The notes beneath the pieces are model-generated. The model saw only the letters and a program-made list of their open reading frames with translations. It made no database searches and was not told the DNA's origin. A program made the translations under genes and the position numbers. This document shows positions 1 through 8,557 of a stretch of 64,000 bases of DNA, piece by piece. Each line of letters opens with the position of its first letter. Within the stretch, counting starts at the first letter, position 1. The DNA comes from JBJMQS01 sp045802605. GTDB lineage: Bacteria; Planctomycetota; Planctomycetia; Gemmatales; Gemmataceae. The stretch lies in NCBI GenBank assembly GCA_045802605.1, contig JBJMQS010000036.1:248001-312000 (forward strand), in the 5' to 3' direction.

Positions 1-1590
1 CAACACAACCGAACTCATCAGCCACAAATCCAATTCGACGGTTGCCGCCGGTAACGGCGGTAGTTCGGCGGTGACGATAAGTCCCGATGGCCGATATGTC
101 GTGTACCGAAGTTTCGCGCGGGATTTGATCGCAGGAATGGTTGCGCCAGCGAACAGTGGCTCGAACGTCTTCTTATACGATCGTAGCGATGGTAGCTGCC
201 GGCTTGTGTCCCATTCCGCTGGCGACGTGTTGACCGGTGCGAGCTATGACGTTGAGTCCGGAAACGTATTGGCCCCGGAAATCTCAGCCGACGGTCACGT
301 CATTACTTTTATCAGCCAAGCGACTAATTTGGTGACGGGATTTCCGAATCCTGGAGGCTCTAGTTCTACCACGTTGGCGCACGCTTACGTCTACGATGTC
401 CCCACGTCGCAGGTAACTTTGGTGGATCGTGCCAACGGCAGCGCAAGTACGCCGGGGAACGGGAACGCGATCATCAACTCGCTGTCCTCTGACAGTCGGT
501 ACATGCTTTTGAGCAGCACTGCAACCAATTTGCTGGCGAGTCCTACCACATCACAGCGCAACGTGTACCGCTATGATCGCCAGACCGGCGCCTTGGTTCT
601 ATTGACTCAGAATAATAGCGGCACTACGCCGCTGGGCGGCAATGCGAAAAGCTTCAGTGGCGCAATCAGCGCGGACGGACGCTGGGCTCTGGTGCAAAGC
701 TCGGCGACCAATCTCCTCGGGGGCACTACCACTGCTGGAAATCAGATCTACCTGTGTGACGTACAGACCGGCACGCTGACATTGGTGGCACATGCTTCGG
801 GCGCGCCGACCACAGGAGGAAACGGCTCTTCGTTGACCCCCGCTATGAGCTCCGATGGCCGATACATATCGTTTCGGAGCCTTGCCAACAACTTAGTTTC
901 CAATTACGTCAACGGACATTCAACGTCCGCGTACGACGTCTATTTCTATGATCGGGTGACCAACCAAGTTAATTTGCTAAACCACCAAAGCACCTCAATC
1001 ACCACTTCTAGCAATGGCGGCTCAATAGCGACGTGGCCTCCAAAGATCAGCAGCGACGGCCGCTATGTCGCTTTCTTTGATTTGGGCACGAACCTTGTAA
1101 ACGGCTTTGTCGATCAAAACGGGTTGGCGTTTGGCGACCTGTATCGATACGACCGAGACACAGGCGCGGTGCGCTTGTAAGCGGGCATTACGGTTCCGCT
1201 ACAGTGAGTGGCAACGGCAGTAGCCAACTGGACGCCATTTATTCTGGCATGAGTGCGGATGGTGCTTCGGTCGCCTGGGTGACGACCGCGACCGATGTGG
1301 TCTCAAATCTCGTCGATTCCAATGGGCTCGTGGATGTCTATGTTCGTAATCTCTCAGACGGTACGGCGCAACTGGCTTCACGTCGATTTGGCCCCGTTTC
1401 AGTAACACCCGGCGCTGCCACGAGCTTAATGTCGCAGAGTGCGGATGGACGCTACGTCGCATTTGCCAGTACCGCGACCAACTTGGTGCCGGGGCAGGTT
1501 GACACTGAAGGAACTCTCGATGTTTTCCTGCGTGATCGCGTCGCCAACACCACCATCCTCATTAGCCACGCGGCCAGCAGCGCGAACACA
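1..1590 (+). pseudogene. PD40/TolB-like repeat protein, 3' part, frameshifted
   Basis: The window opens inside this gene. It encodes repeated units of about 60 residues with the pattern S-x-D-G-R-Y-V-x-F, then A-T-N-L-V, then D-V-Y-x-Y-D-R, which is typical of PD40/TolB-like beta-propeller repeats in extracellular proteins. The first frame is open from base 2 to a stop at 1178-1180. Homologous repeats continue without a gap in another frame through about 1590 (reading L-V-S-G-H-Y-G from 1174), so a single-base shift near 1175 splits the gene. The repeats end abruptly at about 1590 where a GC-rich repeat begins. Either this is a decayed gene or the shift is a sequencing error, but loss of the natural C-terminus argues for decay. 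Confidence 0.7.
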
Positions 1591-1690
1591 ACCCTAGCCC
1601 TCCCCCACGAGGGGGGAGGGGACCGGAAATACTGGGGAGGGGCCAGAGGGCGGAGCGGGGACCGGACGGCTGGGGGAGGGGCGTGTATCA
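1590..1690. repeat. GC-rich interspersed repeat with CCCTCCCC/GGGGAGGG palindrome
   Basis: The sequence reads CCCTCCCCC-ACGA-GGGGGGAGGGG and is followed by further GGGGAGGGG blocks near 1632 and 1674. It is a short palindromic element of the kind scattered through planctomycete genomes. It sits exactly where the recognisable repeats of the preceding gene stop, so it probably arrived with or after the truncation. From here to the tssB start (1958) I see no gene and no clear promoter. Confidence 0.5.
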
Positions 1691-1958
1691 CACTTTTTCA
1701 TTTGCGCCGCTTGGGGTCGGTAACATGCCATTCGGCGGATTACGCCCAATCCGCGTGCCGGGAATGCTCGGCACCCTGGCAACGGGCGTTTTCGACCCAA
1801 AGTTGTACGGGGTCCTTGCTTCGGACGCGTCGCCGGATTAGTCTGACTATCACGCAAACCGCCGGTTTCTACCGGACGGAAAGCTGGGCAAATGCTATCC
1901 TCGTGGCCGCGATTCCCCAAGTGGAGGGAACGGCCCCGGGCACTTTTGGGAGAACACC

Positions 1959-2483
1959 ATGGCCGAGAGTTTGCAACACAAGCTCGACCGCGTTCGTCGC
2001 CCGCGGGTCCAAATCACGTACGACGTCGAAGACGGCGGCGCCATGAAGAAAGTGGAACTGCCGTACGTGGTCGGCGTCATGGCCGACCTCTCGGCCGACA
2101 ATGCCGCCAATCTGCCGGCGATCAAAGAGCGCAAGTTCGATGAGATCGATCGGGACAATTTCAACGATCGGCTCAAGGCGGCCGCACCGGAAGTTTCTTT
2201 CCGAGTCGATAACAAGCTCGCCGGCGATGGCTCGCAAATGCCGGTGAAGTTGAAGTTCGAGAACATGGACGACTTCTCGCCGGCCAACGTGGCGCAGCAG
2301 GTCGAGCCGCTCCGCCGTTTGCTCGAAGAACGGCAGCGTCTCAACGAAGTGCTCGGCAAGATGGAAAGCAGTCAGAAACTCGAAGACCTGCTCGGGCAGG
2401 TCTTGGCCAATACCGAAAAGGTCCAAGAACTCGCTAAACAAATGGGCGTTGATGCGGCGGGCAACCCGCCGAAGGAGGCTTGA
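1959..2483 (+). CDS. tssB: Type VI secretion contractile sheath small subunit TssB (VipA)
   Basis: This 174-residue protein matches the TssB/VipA family in length and in its opening, with a short basic N-terminus followed by R-P-R-V-Q-I-T-Y-D-V and an E-L-P-Y-V-V-G-V-M-A-D-L-S segment. TssB pairs with TssC to form the contractile sheath in the cytoplasm. A conserved F-x-x-M-x-D-F-S-P segment near residues 100-110 and a helical C-terminus are visible. It is the first gene of a run tssB-tssC-hcp-tssE-tssF-tssG and lies 5 bp upstream of tssC. The ATG at 1959 is the first in frame after the repeat region. Family assignment is firm. Confidence 0.95.
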   Translation: MAESLQHKLDRVRRPRVQITYDVEDGGAMKKVELPYVVGVMADLSADNAANLPAIKERKFDEIDRDNFNDRLKAAAPEVSFRVDNKLAGDGSQMPVKLKFENMDDFSPANVAQQVEPLRRLLEERQRLNEVLGKMESSQKLEDLLGQVLANTEKVQELAKQMGVDAAGNPPKEA

Positions 2484-2488
2484 TTCCA

Positions 2489-3970
2489 ATGGCTGAGAAA
2501 ACCCAAGCCGCGGGTCAGGCCGCGACGACCGAGGCCCCGGCCGACGAACTGCTTGAGAACATTCTCAAGCAGACCAAGTACAAGACTGCGGACGAAAAGA
2601 ACCGCAATTCGCAGTACATCGGCGAAGTGCTGAAGTACGCGATGGCCGGCGCCAAGGTCATTCCGGGCGACATGGAGCGCACGATCAAGAGTTGGCAGGC
2701 TGAGATCGACCGCAAGCTCAGCCAACAGCTCAACGAGATCATGCACAACGAGAAGTTCCAGACGCTGGAGAGCACCTGGCGCGGCTTGAACTACCTCGTC
2801 AGTCAATCCGAGACCGGGACGGCCCTGAAGGTCAAAGTCTTCAACGTCTCGAAAAAGACGTTGTCGAAAGACCTCGAAAAGGCTGCCGAATTCGATCAGA
2901 GTTCGCTGTTCAAAAAGGTCTACGAAGAAGAGTACGGCACCTTGGGCGGCCATCCGTTCGGCATGCTTGTCGGTGATTACTACTTCAGCTCGCATCCGGA
3001 AGACATCGAGTTCCTGCGTAAAGTATCCGGCGTTGCCGCAGCGGCTCACGCGCCGTTCGTGGCCGCGACTGCACCGGAAATGTTCGGCTTCGAGAGCTTC
3101 GAAGACCTGAACAAGCCGCGTGACTTGACCAAGATCTTCGAAGGGGCCGATTACGTCGGCTGGCGGAGCTTCCGTGAATCGCAGGATTCGCGCTATGTGG
3201 CCCTGTGCATGCCGCGAGTCTTGTCTCGGCTGCCCTATGGCCGCGACACCAAGCCGATCGACGAATTCAACTACGAAGAGTCGGTCGATGGTCAGGATCA
3301 CTCGAAGTATCTGTGGATGAATGCGGCTTGGGCCTATGCGGCTCGGACGACGGATGCGTTTGCCAAAGACGGCTGGTTCATGCGAACCCGCGGCGTCGAA
3401 GGCGGGGGCAAGGTCGAAAATCTGCCGGTCCACGTCTTCAACGTCGGTGGCGGCAAGACCATGAAGTGCCCGACCGAGACGCTCATCCCGGATCGCCGGG
3501 AAAACGAGTTGTCGAACCTCGGCTTCATGCCGCTTCTGCATTGCAAGAACACGGATTTCGCCGCGTTCTTGGGTTCGCAGAGCTGCCAGAAGCCGCAGAC
3601 GTATTTCAGCTCGTCGGCCAACGCCAACGCGGAATTGTCCACTAAGGTCAACTACCTGATGTGCGTGTCGCGGTTTTCGCACTACCTGAAGGTGATGGCC
3701 CGTAACAAGGTTGGCTCCTTCATGGAATCGAAGGACTGCGAGCGCTGGCTCAACGACTGGATCGGCAACTATGTCATTTCCAACCCGGAAGACGCCGGCG
3801 AGGAGATGCGCGCCAAGCACCCGCTGCGGGCCGCCGAGATTCGCGTGGAAGCCAATCCGGACAAGCCGGGCTGGTACAAGTGCGTGGCCTATCTCCGGCC
3901 GCACTTCCAGCTCGAAGGCTTGGACGCCTCCATGCGGCTCGTCGCGGAGATTCCGCCGAAGAAGGGCTAG
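2489..3970 (+). CDS. tssC: Type VI secretion contractile sheath large subunit TssC (VipB)
   Basis: This 493-residue protein has the TssC/VipB hallmarks. They are an N-terminal helical stretch, the central L-E-S-T-W-R-G-L-N-Y-L-V segment near residue 95, the G-x-L-x-G-D-Y-Y-F region, and a C-terminal E-I-R-V-E and P-G-x-Y-x-x-x-x-Y-L-R-P-H-F-Q-L-E-G block typical of the sheath handle. It forms the sheath with TssB. I place the start at ATG 2489 because AAGGAGG lies at 2472-2478; an in-frame TTG nine bases upstream is less likely. A strong terminator follows at 4014-4048, so hcp is probably transcribed separately or by read-through. Confidence 0.96.
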   Translation: MAEKTQAAGQAATTEAPADELLENILKQTKYKTADEKNRNSQYIGEVLKYAMAGAKVIPGDMERTIKSWQAEIDRKLSQQLNEIMHNEKFQTLESTWRGLNYLVSQSETGTALKVKVFNVSKKTLSKDLEKAAEFDQSSLFKKVYEEEYGTLGGHPFGMLVGDYYFSSHPEDIEFLRKVSGVAAAAHAPFVAATAPEMFGFESFEDLNKPRDLTKIFEGADYVGWRSFRESQDSRYVALCMPRVLSRLPYGRDTKPIDEFNYEESVDGQDHSKYLWMNAAWAYAARTTDAFAKDGWFMRTRGVEGGGKVENLPVHVFNVGGGKTMKCPTETLIPDRRENELSNLGFMPLLHCKNTDFAAFLGSQSCQKPQTYFSSSANANAELSTKVNYLMCVSRFSHYLKVMARNKVGSFMESKDCERWLNDWIGNYVISNPEDAGEEMRAKHPLRAAEIRVEANPDKPGWYKCVAYLRPHFQLEGLDASMRLVAEIPPKKG

Positions 3971-4013
3971 AGCCTGGTCAGTAGGCAGTGATCAGTGGTC
4001 AGAAAAACAACCC

Positions 4014-4048
4014 AAGACCCAGCCGACCGTGGCTGGGTCTTATCTTTT
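4014..4048 (+). terminator. Rho-independent terminator after tssC
   Basis: Arms AAGACCCAGCC (4014-4024) and GGCTGGGTCTT (4031-4041) form an 11-bp perfect stem with a 6-base loop, followed by TATCTTTT. It lies 44 bp after the tssC stop. Confidence 0.8.
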
Positions 4049-4067
4049 AGCCACAAATACGATTCTT

Positions 4068-4112
4068 CCACTGACCACTGACCACTGACCACTGACCACT
4101 GACCACTGACCA
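4068..4112. repeat. Tandem 7-bp repeat, six copies of CCACTGA
   Basis: Six perfect CCACTGA units run from 4068 to 4109, followed by a partial unit. A related but imperfect GGTCAGT...TCAGTGGTCAG stretch in the opposite orientation lies at 3976-4002, so the terminator between them is flanked by inverted copies. The rest of the 307-bp tssC-hcp gap holds no gene that I can support. Confidence 0.85.
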
Positions 4113-4277
4113 GAATTTTCCGGAATCTGGAAATCCAGTTTCCAGTGGACACCGTAGTTTGGGTGTAACACGGGCCACAAACCCAAAGACGGTGGGGCGG
4201 AGAACCCGGGCGATGGTCGCCCAGAGCCGACTCCTACCGGAGACAATCGCGGGATCATCCCGGGCGGAGAAAGTTCC

Positions 4278-4766
4278 ATGGCACAGGTCGATTATTTCCT
4301 GGATATCGATGGGATCGATGGCGAATCGAAGGACGATGTCCACGGCGACGAGATCGAAGTACTCTCGTGGAGCTGGGGCGAAACTAACAGTGGTGCCGGT
4401 GGATTCGGCAGCGGTGCGGGCACCGGCAAAGTTGCGATGCAGGACTTCCACTTCGTGATGCGATTTGGAAAAGCCTCCCCCAAGCTCGCCCTAGCTTGTG
4501 CATGCGGCTCGCCGTTCAAGAATGCGAAATTGACCTGCCGCAAGGCCGGCGACAAGCCAATGGAATACTTGACCATCACGTTTAACGACGTTTTGATCAG
4601 CTCATTCCAAACGGGTGGCTCAGAGTCCGGCGACGTCTACCCAACGGACCAGATCTCGTTCAATTACACAAAGATCGCCATGGAGTTCAAAGTTCAGAAG
4701 GAAGACGGCAGCGCCGGCGACGCCATCAAGATGGGCTACGATGTGAAGGCCAACAAGAAAGCCTAA
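4278..4766 (+). CDS. hcp: Type VI secretion tube protein Hcp (TssD)
   Basis: This 162-residue protein fits the Hcp1 family. It has M-A-x-V-D-Y-F-L-D-I-D-G-I-x-G-E-S at the start, a short-residue G/S/A-rich loop near residues 40-50, a K-x-x-x-D-F-H-F-V-M strand, and a C-terminal P-T-D-Q-I-S-F-N-Y-x-K-I strand followed by a basic tail. Hcp forms hexameric rings that stack into the inner tube and can carry effectors. GGCGGAGAAAG sits upstream of the ATG. It has its own terminator at 4797-4825, consistent with a need for high expression compared with the baseplate genes that follow. Confidence 0.95.
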   Translation: MAQVDYFLDIDGIDGESKDDVHGDEIEVLSWSWGETNSGAGGFGSGAGTGKVAMQDFHFVMRFGKASPKLALACACGSPFKNAKLTCRKAGDKPMEYLTITFNDVLISSFQTGGSESGDVYPTDQISFNYTKIAMEFKVQKEDGSAGDAIKMGYDVKANKKA

Positions 4767-4796
4767 TTGGAAGGACTCGCTTCCTTTTAGAATTCA

Positions 4797-4828
4797 CCCC
4801 GCGGGCCAGGGCTCGCGGGGTTTTTCAT
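4797..4828 (+). terminator. Rho-independent terminator after hcp
   Basis: CCCCGCG (4797-4803) pairs with CGCGGGG (4814-4820) around a short GC-rich loop and is followed by five T residues. It separates hcp from tssE. Confidence 0.8.
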
Positions 4829-4844
4829 TTCGTAGAATCACTTC

Positions 4845-5357
4845 ATGGCCGAGTCTGATTTCATTGCCGGCTACCAGCCGTCCGTGTTGGATCGTCTGAT
4901 CGAGGGTGAGACAACCAACGCCGGGAACCGCCGCGGCTATACGGAAACCCAAATTCTCGATGCGGTCCGCCGCGATCTGGAAGATTTGCTGAATACGCGG
5001 CGACCGATGTACGGGGAATTAGGCATCGAAGGGTTGACGCAAGTTCAAACGTCAGTGGTGGGATATGGCCTGCCGGATTTCTCGAATACTCGAGGTATGA
5101 CGGATGAAACACGCCAAGCGATTGCCCGCGAAGTCGAAGCCGCCATCGCGGCCTTCGAGCCGCGACTGGCCGACGTCCAAGTCACTGTTCACGATCCGTC
5201 GAAAATGCAGGAAAAGCTCAAAGAGAATTTTCAGCAGTTAGCCGTGTACTTTCACATCGAAGCAAAGTTGCGAATGGAACCCAGTCCGCCGGTAGCGTTT
5301 GAAACAGTTTTGGAGCTGGCTCAAGGCCGCCACATCGTGCGTCAGGGCGAAACGTGA
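4845..5357 (+). CDS. tssE: Type VI secretion baseplate subunit TssE (gp25-like)
   Basis: This 170-residue protein belongs to the gpW/gp25 (GPW_gp25) family. After a variable start there is the usual D-R-L motif (residues 15-18). Then comes an R-R-D-L-E-D-L-L-N-T-R block, followed by a V-x-x-Y-G-L-P-D-F segment and a C-terminal region with the beta-strand I-E-A-K-L-R. TssE forms the wedge of the baseplate with TssF and TssG and initiates sheath assembly. Its stop overlaps the possible GTG start of tssF by four bases, suggesting translational coupling. Confidence 0.92.
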   Translation: MAESDFIAGYQPSVLDRLIEGETTNAGNRRGYTETQILDAVRRDLEDLLNTRRPMYGELGIEGLTQVQTSVVGYGLPDFSNTRGMTDETRQAIAREVEAAIAAFEPRLADVQVTVHDPSKMQEKLKENFQQLAVYFHIEAKLRMEPSPPVAFETVLELAQGRHIVRQGET

Positions 5358-7258
5358 GCATGACCGATAGCGAGCGGCTCTTTGGCTATTACGACAAAGA
5401 GCTAACGTTCATTCGCCAGCTCGCGCTGGATTTCAAAGCGCGATACCCGCGCGTCGCCAACCGCCTGTCGCTCGACGCCGGCGGCGCCAGCGCCGATCCG
5501 CATGTCGAGCGGATCATCGAAGCCTTTGCGCTTCTCACCGCGAACGTTCAGGTCAAGCTCGACGATGAGTTCCCCGAGCTGACCGATGCTCTTTTGTCGG
5601 TGCTCTATCCGCACTACCTCGCTCCGTTGCCGTCGATGGCCATCGTGCAATTGGCGCTGAATCCGGGGGCGGCCGACGCACCCAACGGTTTTCTCATTCC
5701 CAAGCACTCGCCAATGACTGCGCCACCGATCGAGGGCGTGGCCTGCCGATATCGTACCGGCTACTCCACCAAGCTCTGGCCGATCGAAGTGGCCGACGCC
5801 AAGTTCCGCGAGCCGCCGTATCCGCCAGGCTTAGAGCCGCCGGCCGAGATCCGCAATGACGTGCGTTCTTACATGCGGCTCACATTGCGGTGCACCGGCG
5901 GGTTGCCGTTTGAGCAGTTGTCGCTCGACATGCTGCGACTGTTCATACTCGGCGATGACCAGATGACCGTGGCCATGTACGAGACACTGTTCACGGAACT
6001 GGTTCATGTGGTGATCTTGCCGGAGAATCGCCGGCTACCGCCGACCCGGGTGAATCCGAAGGAATGCGTGCGGCAAGTCGGCTTTGATCCCGATGAATCG
6101 TTATTGCCCTATCCAAATCAATCTTTTGCAGGCTATCGGCTTCTGACTGAATTCTTCGCTTACCCAGCCCGGTTCAACTTCTTCGATCTGTGCGGCTGGT
6201 CTGAAGCCCGAACAAACGGGCTGGCGGGCCGGACCGCCGAAGTGATCTTTTACTTCAGTCGGCCGCCTCGCGATGGGTTGATCCAGGGTGTCGGCAAGGG
6301 TACCTTCGCGACTGGTTGTGTTCCCATTATTAATCTGTTTGAAAAGCAGTCCGAGAGTTTCAAGGTTCTGAATCGCAAACAGGAATACGCTCTCGAAGCC
6401 GACGTTCACGATCCGCACGGATACGAAATCTATTCGGTGGATGATGTCACCGCCATCAATGTGGACAACGGCGAGACGCGCAGTTACCAACCGTTTTACT
6501 CGTTCCATCATCGCAATGCGGGCTCGGGTCCCCCATTCTGGTATGCCAGCCGTCGGCCCCGTTTTCGTCAGAAACTCGATGGCCGCGCCGACCTCGAGGC
6601 CTCGGTGGGTAGCGACATTTATCTGAGGCTGATCGATCCCGCGTTGAACCCAGCCAATGTGACGGATGAGACAGTCAACGTCCGAACCACTTGCCTCAAC
6701 CGAGATTTACCGAAGCTTTTGCGCGAGGCTGGTGAGGGGCTGCAATTCGAAATGATGACGGCAGCGCCAGTTCGCATCCGGTGTTTACGGCTGCCGACGG
6801 TTACGCTTCGGCCGCCGTTGCGAAAGCAAGTTTTCTGGCGACTGCTCTCGCACATGAATCTGAACTATCTATCGCTTTCCGATCCCGTGCAGGGTCGGGA
6901 AGCCATTCAGGAATATCTTCGGCTCTACGACTTCGCAGATCCGAAAACCGATGCACAACTGGCAGCGGTCGCGGCGCAAGCCGTCGAAGGGCTGATATCG
7001 GTGCGGAGCGAGCGAACGGTGCAATTCACGGGCTCTCAAACGGGCGGCGGCTATGCCCGAGGCGTGGCGATCGACATCGAGCTCGACGAAGAGAAATACA
7101 CAGGCGTCGGGGCGTACTTGTTCGCATCAGTATTGGAGCGTTTCCTCGCGCTGTATGTCTCGGTGAATTCATTTACGCAATTGACCGCACGCACTCGCCG
7201 CAAGGATACCGAGGCCTGGAAATGGCCGCCGCGCGCAGGCGAACAGGCGATGCTGTAG
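5354..7258 (+). CDS. tssF: Type VI secretion baseplate subunit TssF
   Basis: This 634-residue protein has the TssF (VasA, DUF879) signature. It opens with L-F-G-Y-Y-D-K-E-L-T-F-I-R, followed by F-K-A-R-Y-P, D-P-H-V-E-R-I-I-E-A-F-A-L-L, and the E-F-P-E-L-T-D-A-L-L-S-V-L-Y-P-H-Y segment. With TssG and TssE it builds the baseplate wedge. The GTG at 5354 overlaps the tssE stop as GTGA; the ATG at 5360 is an equally acceptable start. Length is typical of the family. tssG follows after 32 bp. Confidence 0.94.
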   Translation: MSMTDSERLFGYYDKELTFIRQLALDFKARYPRVANRLSLDAGGASADPHVERIIEAFALLTANVQVKLDDEFPELTDALLSVLYPHYLAPLPSMAIVQLALNPGAADAPNGFLIPKHSPMTAPPIEGVACRYRTGYSTKLWPIEVADAKFREPPYPPGLEPPAEIRNDVRSYMRLTLRCTGGLPFEQLSLDMLRLFILGDDQMTVAMYETLFTELVHVVILPENRRLPPTRVNPKECVRQVGFDPDESLLPYPNQSFAGYRLLTEFFAYPARFNFFDLCGWSEARTNGLAGRTAEVIFYFSRPPRDGLIQGVGKGTFATGCVPIINLFEKQSESFKVLNRKQEYALEADVHDPHGYEIYSVDDVTAINVDNGETRSYQPFYSFHHRNAGSGPPFWYASRRPRFRQKLDGRADLEASVGSDIYLRLIDPALNPANVTDETVNVRTTCLNRDLPKLLREAGEGLQFEMMTAAPVRIRCLRLPTVTLRPPLRKQVFWRLLSHMNLNYLSLSDPVQGREAIQEYLRLYDFADPKTDAQLAAVAAQAVEGLISVRSERTVQFTGSQTGGGYARGVAIDIELDEEKYTGVGAYLFASVLERFLALYVSVNSFTQLTARTRRKDTEAWKWPPRAGEQAML

Positions 7259-7290
7259 GTGGAACGACGCCGGCTTTCTGGTGAGGTCGT

Positions 7291-8538
7291 GTGTTACCGA
7301 CATTGATTGAAGAGCTTTACGCTCACCCTTACGAATTCGACTTTTTCCAAGCCGTTTACCTATTGGAACTGGCCGGTGGTGATCGTTTGTCGGTCGGTCT
7401 GCAGGGCCCGCCGGACCGAGAGGCGGTGCGCTTTCGCGCGCTGCCGTCGATGAATTTCCCGCCGAGCTCCATTTACTCGTTAGGCCGGGAGAACTCGGCC
7501 ATCGAGCGCGGTCCGATGCCTCCGCCCGTGATGACCGTTGCGTTTTTCGGCCTCACCGGGCCCAACGGCGCATTGCCGGTGCACTACACGCAGACAATCA
7601 TCAAACAACTCGAACGTGGCCGAGGTGATGAGCGCACTGCCCTGCGCGACTGGCTCGACCTATTCAACCACCGCCTCACGTCTCTCTTTTACCGCGCCTG
7701 GGAAAAATACCACTTCGGCGTTCCGTTTCTTCGCTATCTGCGAGCGCGATCGCTCGCGCAGGGTGGGCTTCCCGGCACTGCGAACACGATGCAGATCAGC
7801 ATCGCGCTGCAAGCCAAGCGGACCGAGCCCGACCCCTTTACGCTGGCGCTCTTGAACACGGTTGGTTTAGGCCCGCCAAAGCTCCGCAACCGATTGCATG
7901 TCGCGGTCCGGCTCGCCGAGCTACCGGGTGATTTGAGCGATGAGGCGATCGATCATCAGCGTCTGGCTAGTATCGACGATCTCGCCCTCCTGCATTACGG
8001 CGGACTTTTCGCGCAACGGCCACGCAACGCCTCCGCACTGGCGGCCATCATTTCAGACTTTTTTCGACTGCCTGTGAAGGTGGTTCAATTCAGTGGGCAA
8101 TGGCTCAATATCCCCGCATCGCAGCAATCCCGCCTCGATGAAGACGCGAACAACCAACTGGGCGTCAACGCTATCGCCGGCGAGCGGATTTGGGACGTAT
8201 CCTCGAGCTTTCGATTGCGAATCGGCCCCCTGGATCTCGAAACGTTTCAGGACCTGCTGCCCGACCGCACGCCGCGGCCGCGCCGCAAGGCGTTTTTCCT
8301 GTTATCACAGTTGGTCCGCTTGTATGTCGGCCCCGAGTTCGACTTCGAAGTGCAACTCCTGCTCAAAGGTTCTGACGTGCCGGAGTGCCACGTCCGCGAA
8401 GGCGGCCGTGATGTGATTGGCGCTCGGCTCGGGTGGAACACTTGGCTCAAAGTCGGCCCGATGCACGACGACGACAAAGCTTACTTTGCCGGAGATGAGA
8501 CGACGGAAATCCCTGCGGACGTTCGCACCGCAGGCTAA
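7291..8538 (+). CDS. tssG: Type VI secretion baseplate subunit TssG
   Basis: This 415-residue protein matches TssG (VasB, DUF1305). Features are the N-terminal E-F-D-F-F-Q-A-V-Y-L-L-E segment, V-R-F-R-A-L-P-S-M-N-F-P-P-S, the F-F-G-L-T-G-P-N-G-x-L-P-x-H-Y-T motif near residue 90, and the L-F-x-H-R-L-x-S-L-F-Y-R-A-W-E-K-Y segment. It partners TssF in the baseplate. The GTG at 7291 is the first start in frame. It is followed by a secreted protein after 19 bp. No tssK, tssL, tssM, clpV, vgrG or PAAR gene is in the window, so the rest of the system must lie elsewhere, probably upstream. Confidence 0.93.
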   Translation: MLPTLIEELYAHPYEFDFFQAVYLLELAGGDRLSVGLQGPPDREAVRFRALPSMNFPPSSIYSLGRENSAIERGPMPPPVMTVAFFGLTGPNGALPVHYTQTIIKQLERGRGDERTALRDWLDLFNHRLTSLFYRAWEKYHFGVPFLRYLRARSLAQGGLPGTANTMQISIALQAKRTEPDPFTLALLNTVGLGPPKLRNRLHVAVRLAELPGDLSDEAIDHQRLASIDDLALLHYGGLFAQRPRNASALAAIISDFFRLPVKVVQFSGQWLNIPASQQSRLDEDANNQLGVNAIAGERIWDVSSSFRLRIGPLDLETFQDLLPDRTPRPRRKAFFLLSQLVRLYVGPEFDFEVQLLLKGSDVPECHVREGGRDVIGARLGWNTWLKVGPMHDDDKAYFAGDETTEIPADVRTAG

Positions 8539-8557
8539 GCCACTCGAAAGGCAGCCA

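Noticed and set aside
2372..3904. A 510-codon open frame antisense to tssC
   Set aside because: It is the complementary-strand shadow of a strongly coding, GC-biased gene; its composition is unlike a protein and tssC is certain.
4068..4112. Possible CRISPR-like repeats
   Set aside because: The units are 7 bp, directly adjacent and have no spacers, so this is a simple tandem repeat. No CRISPR array or cas gene is seen in the window.
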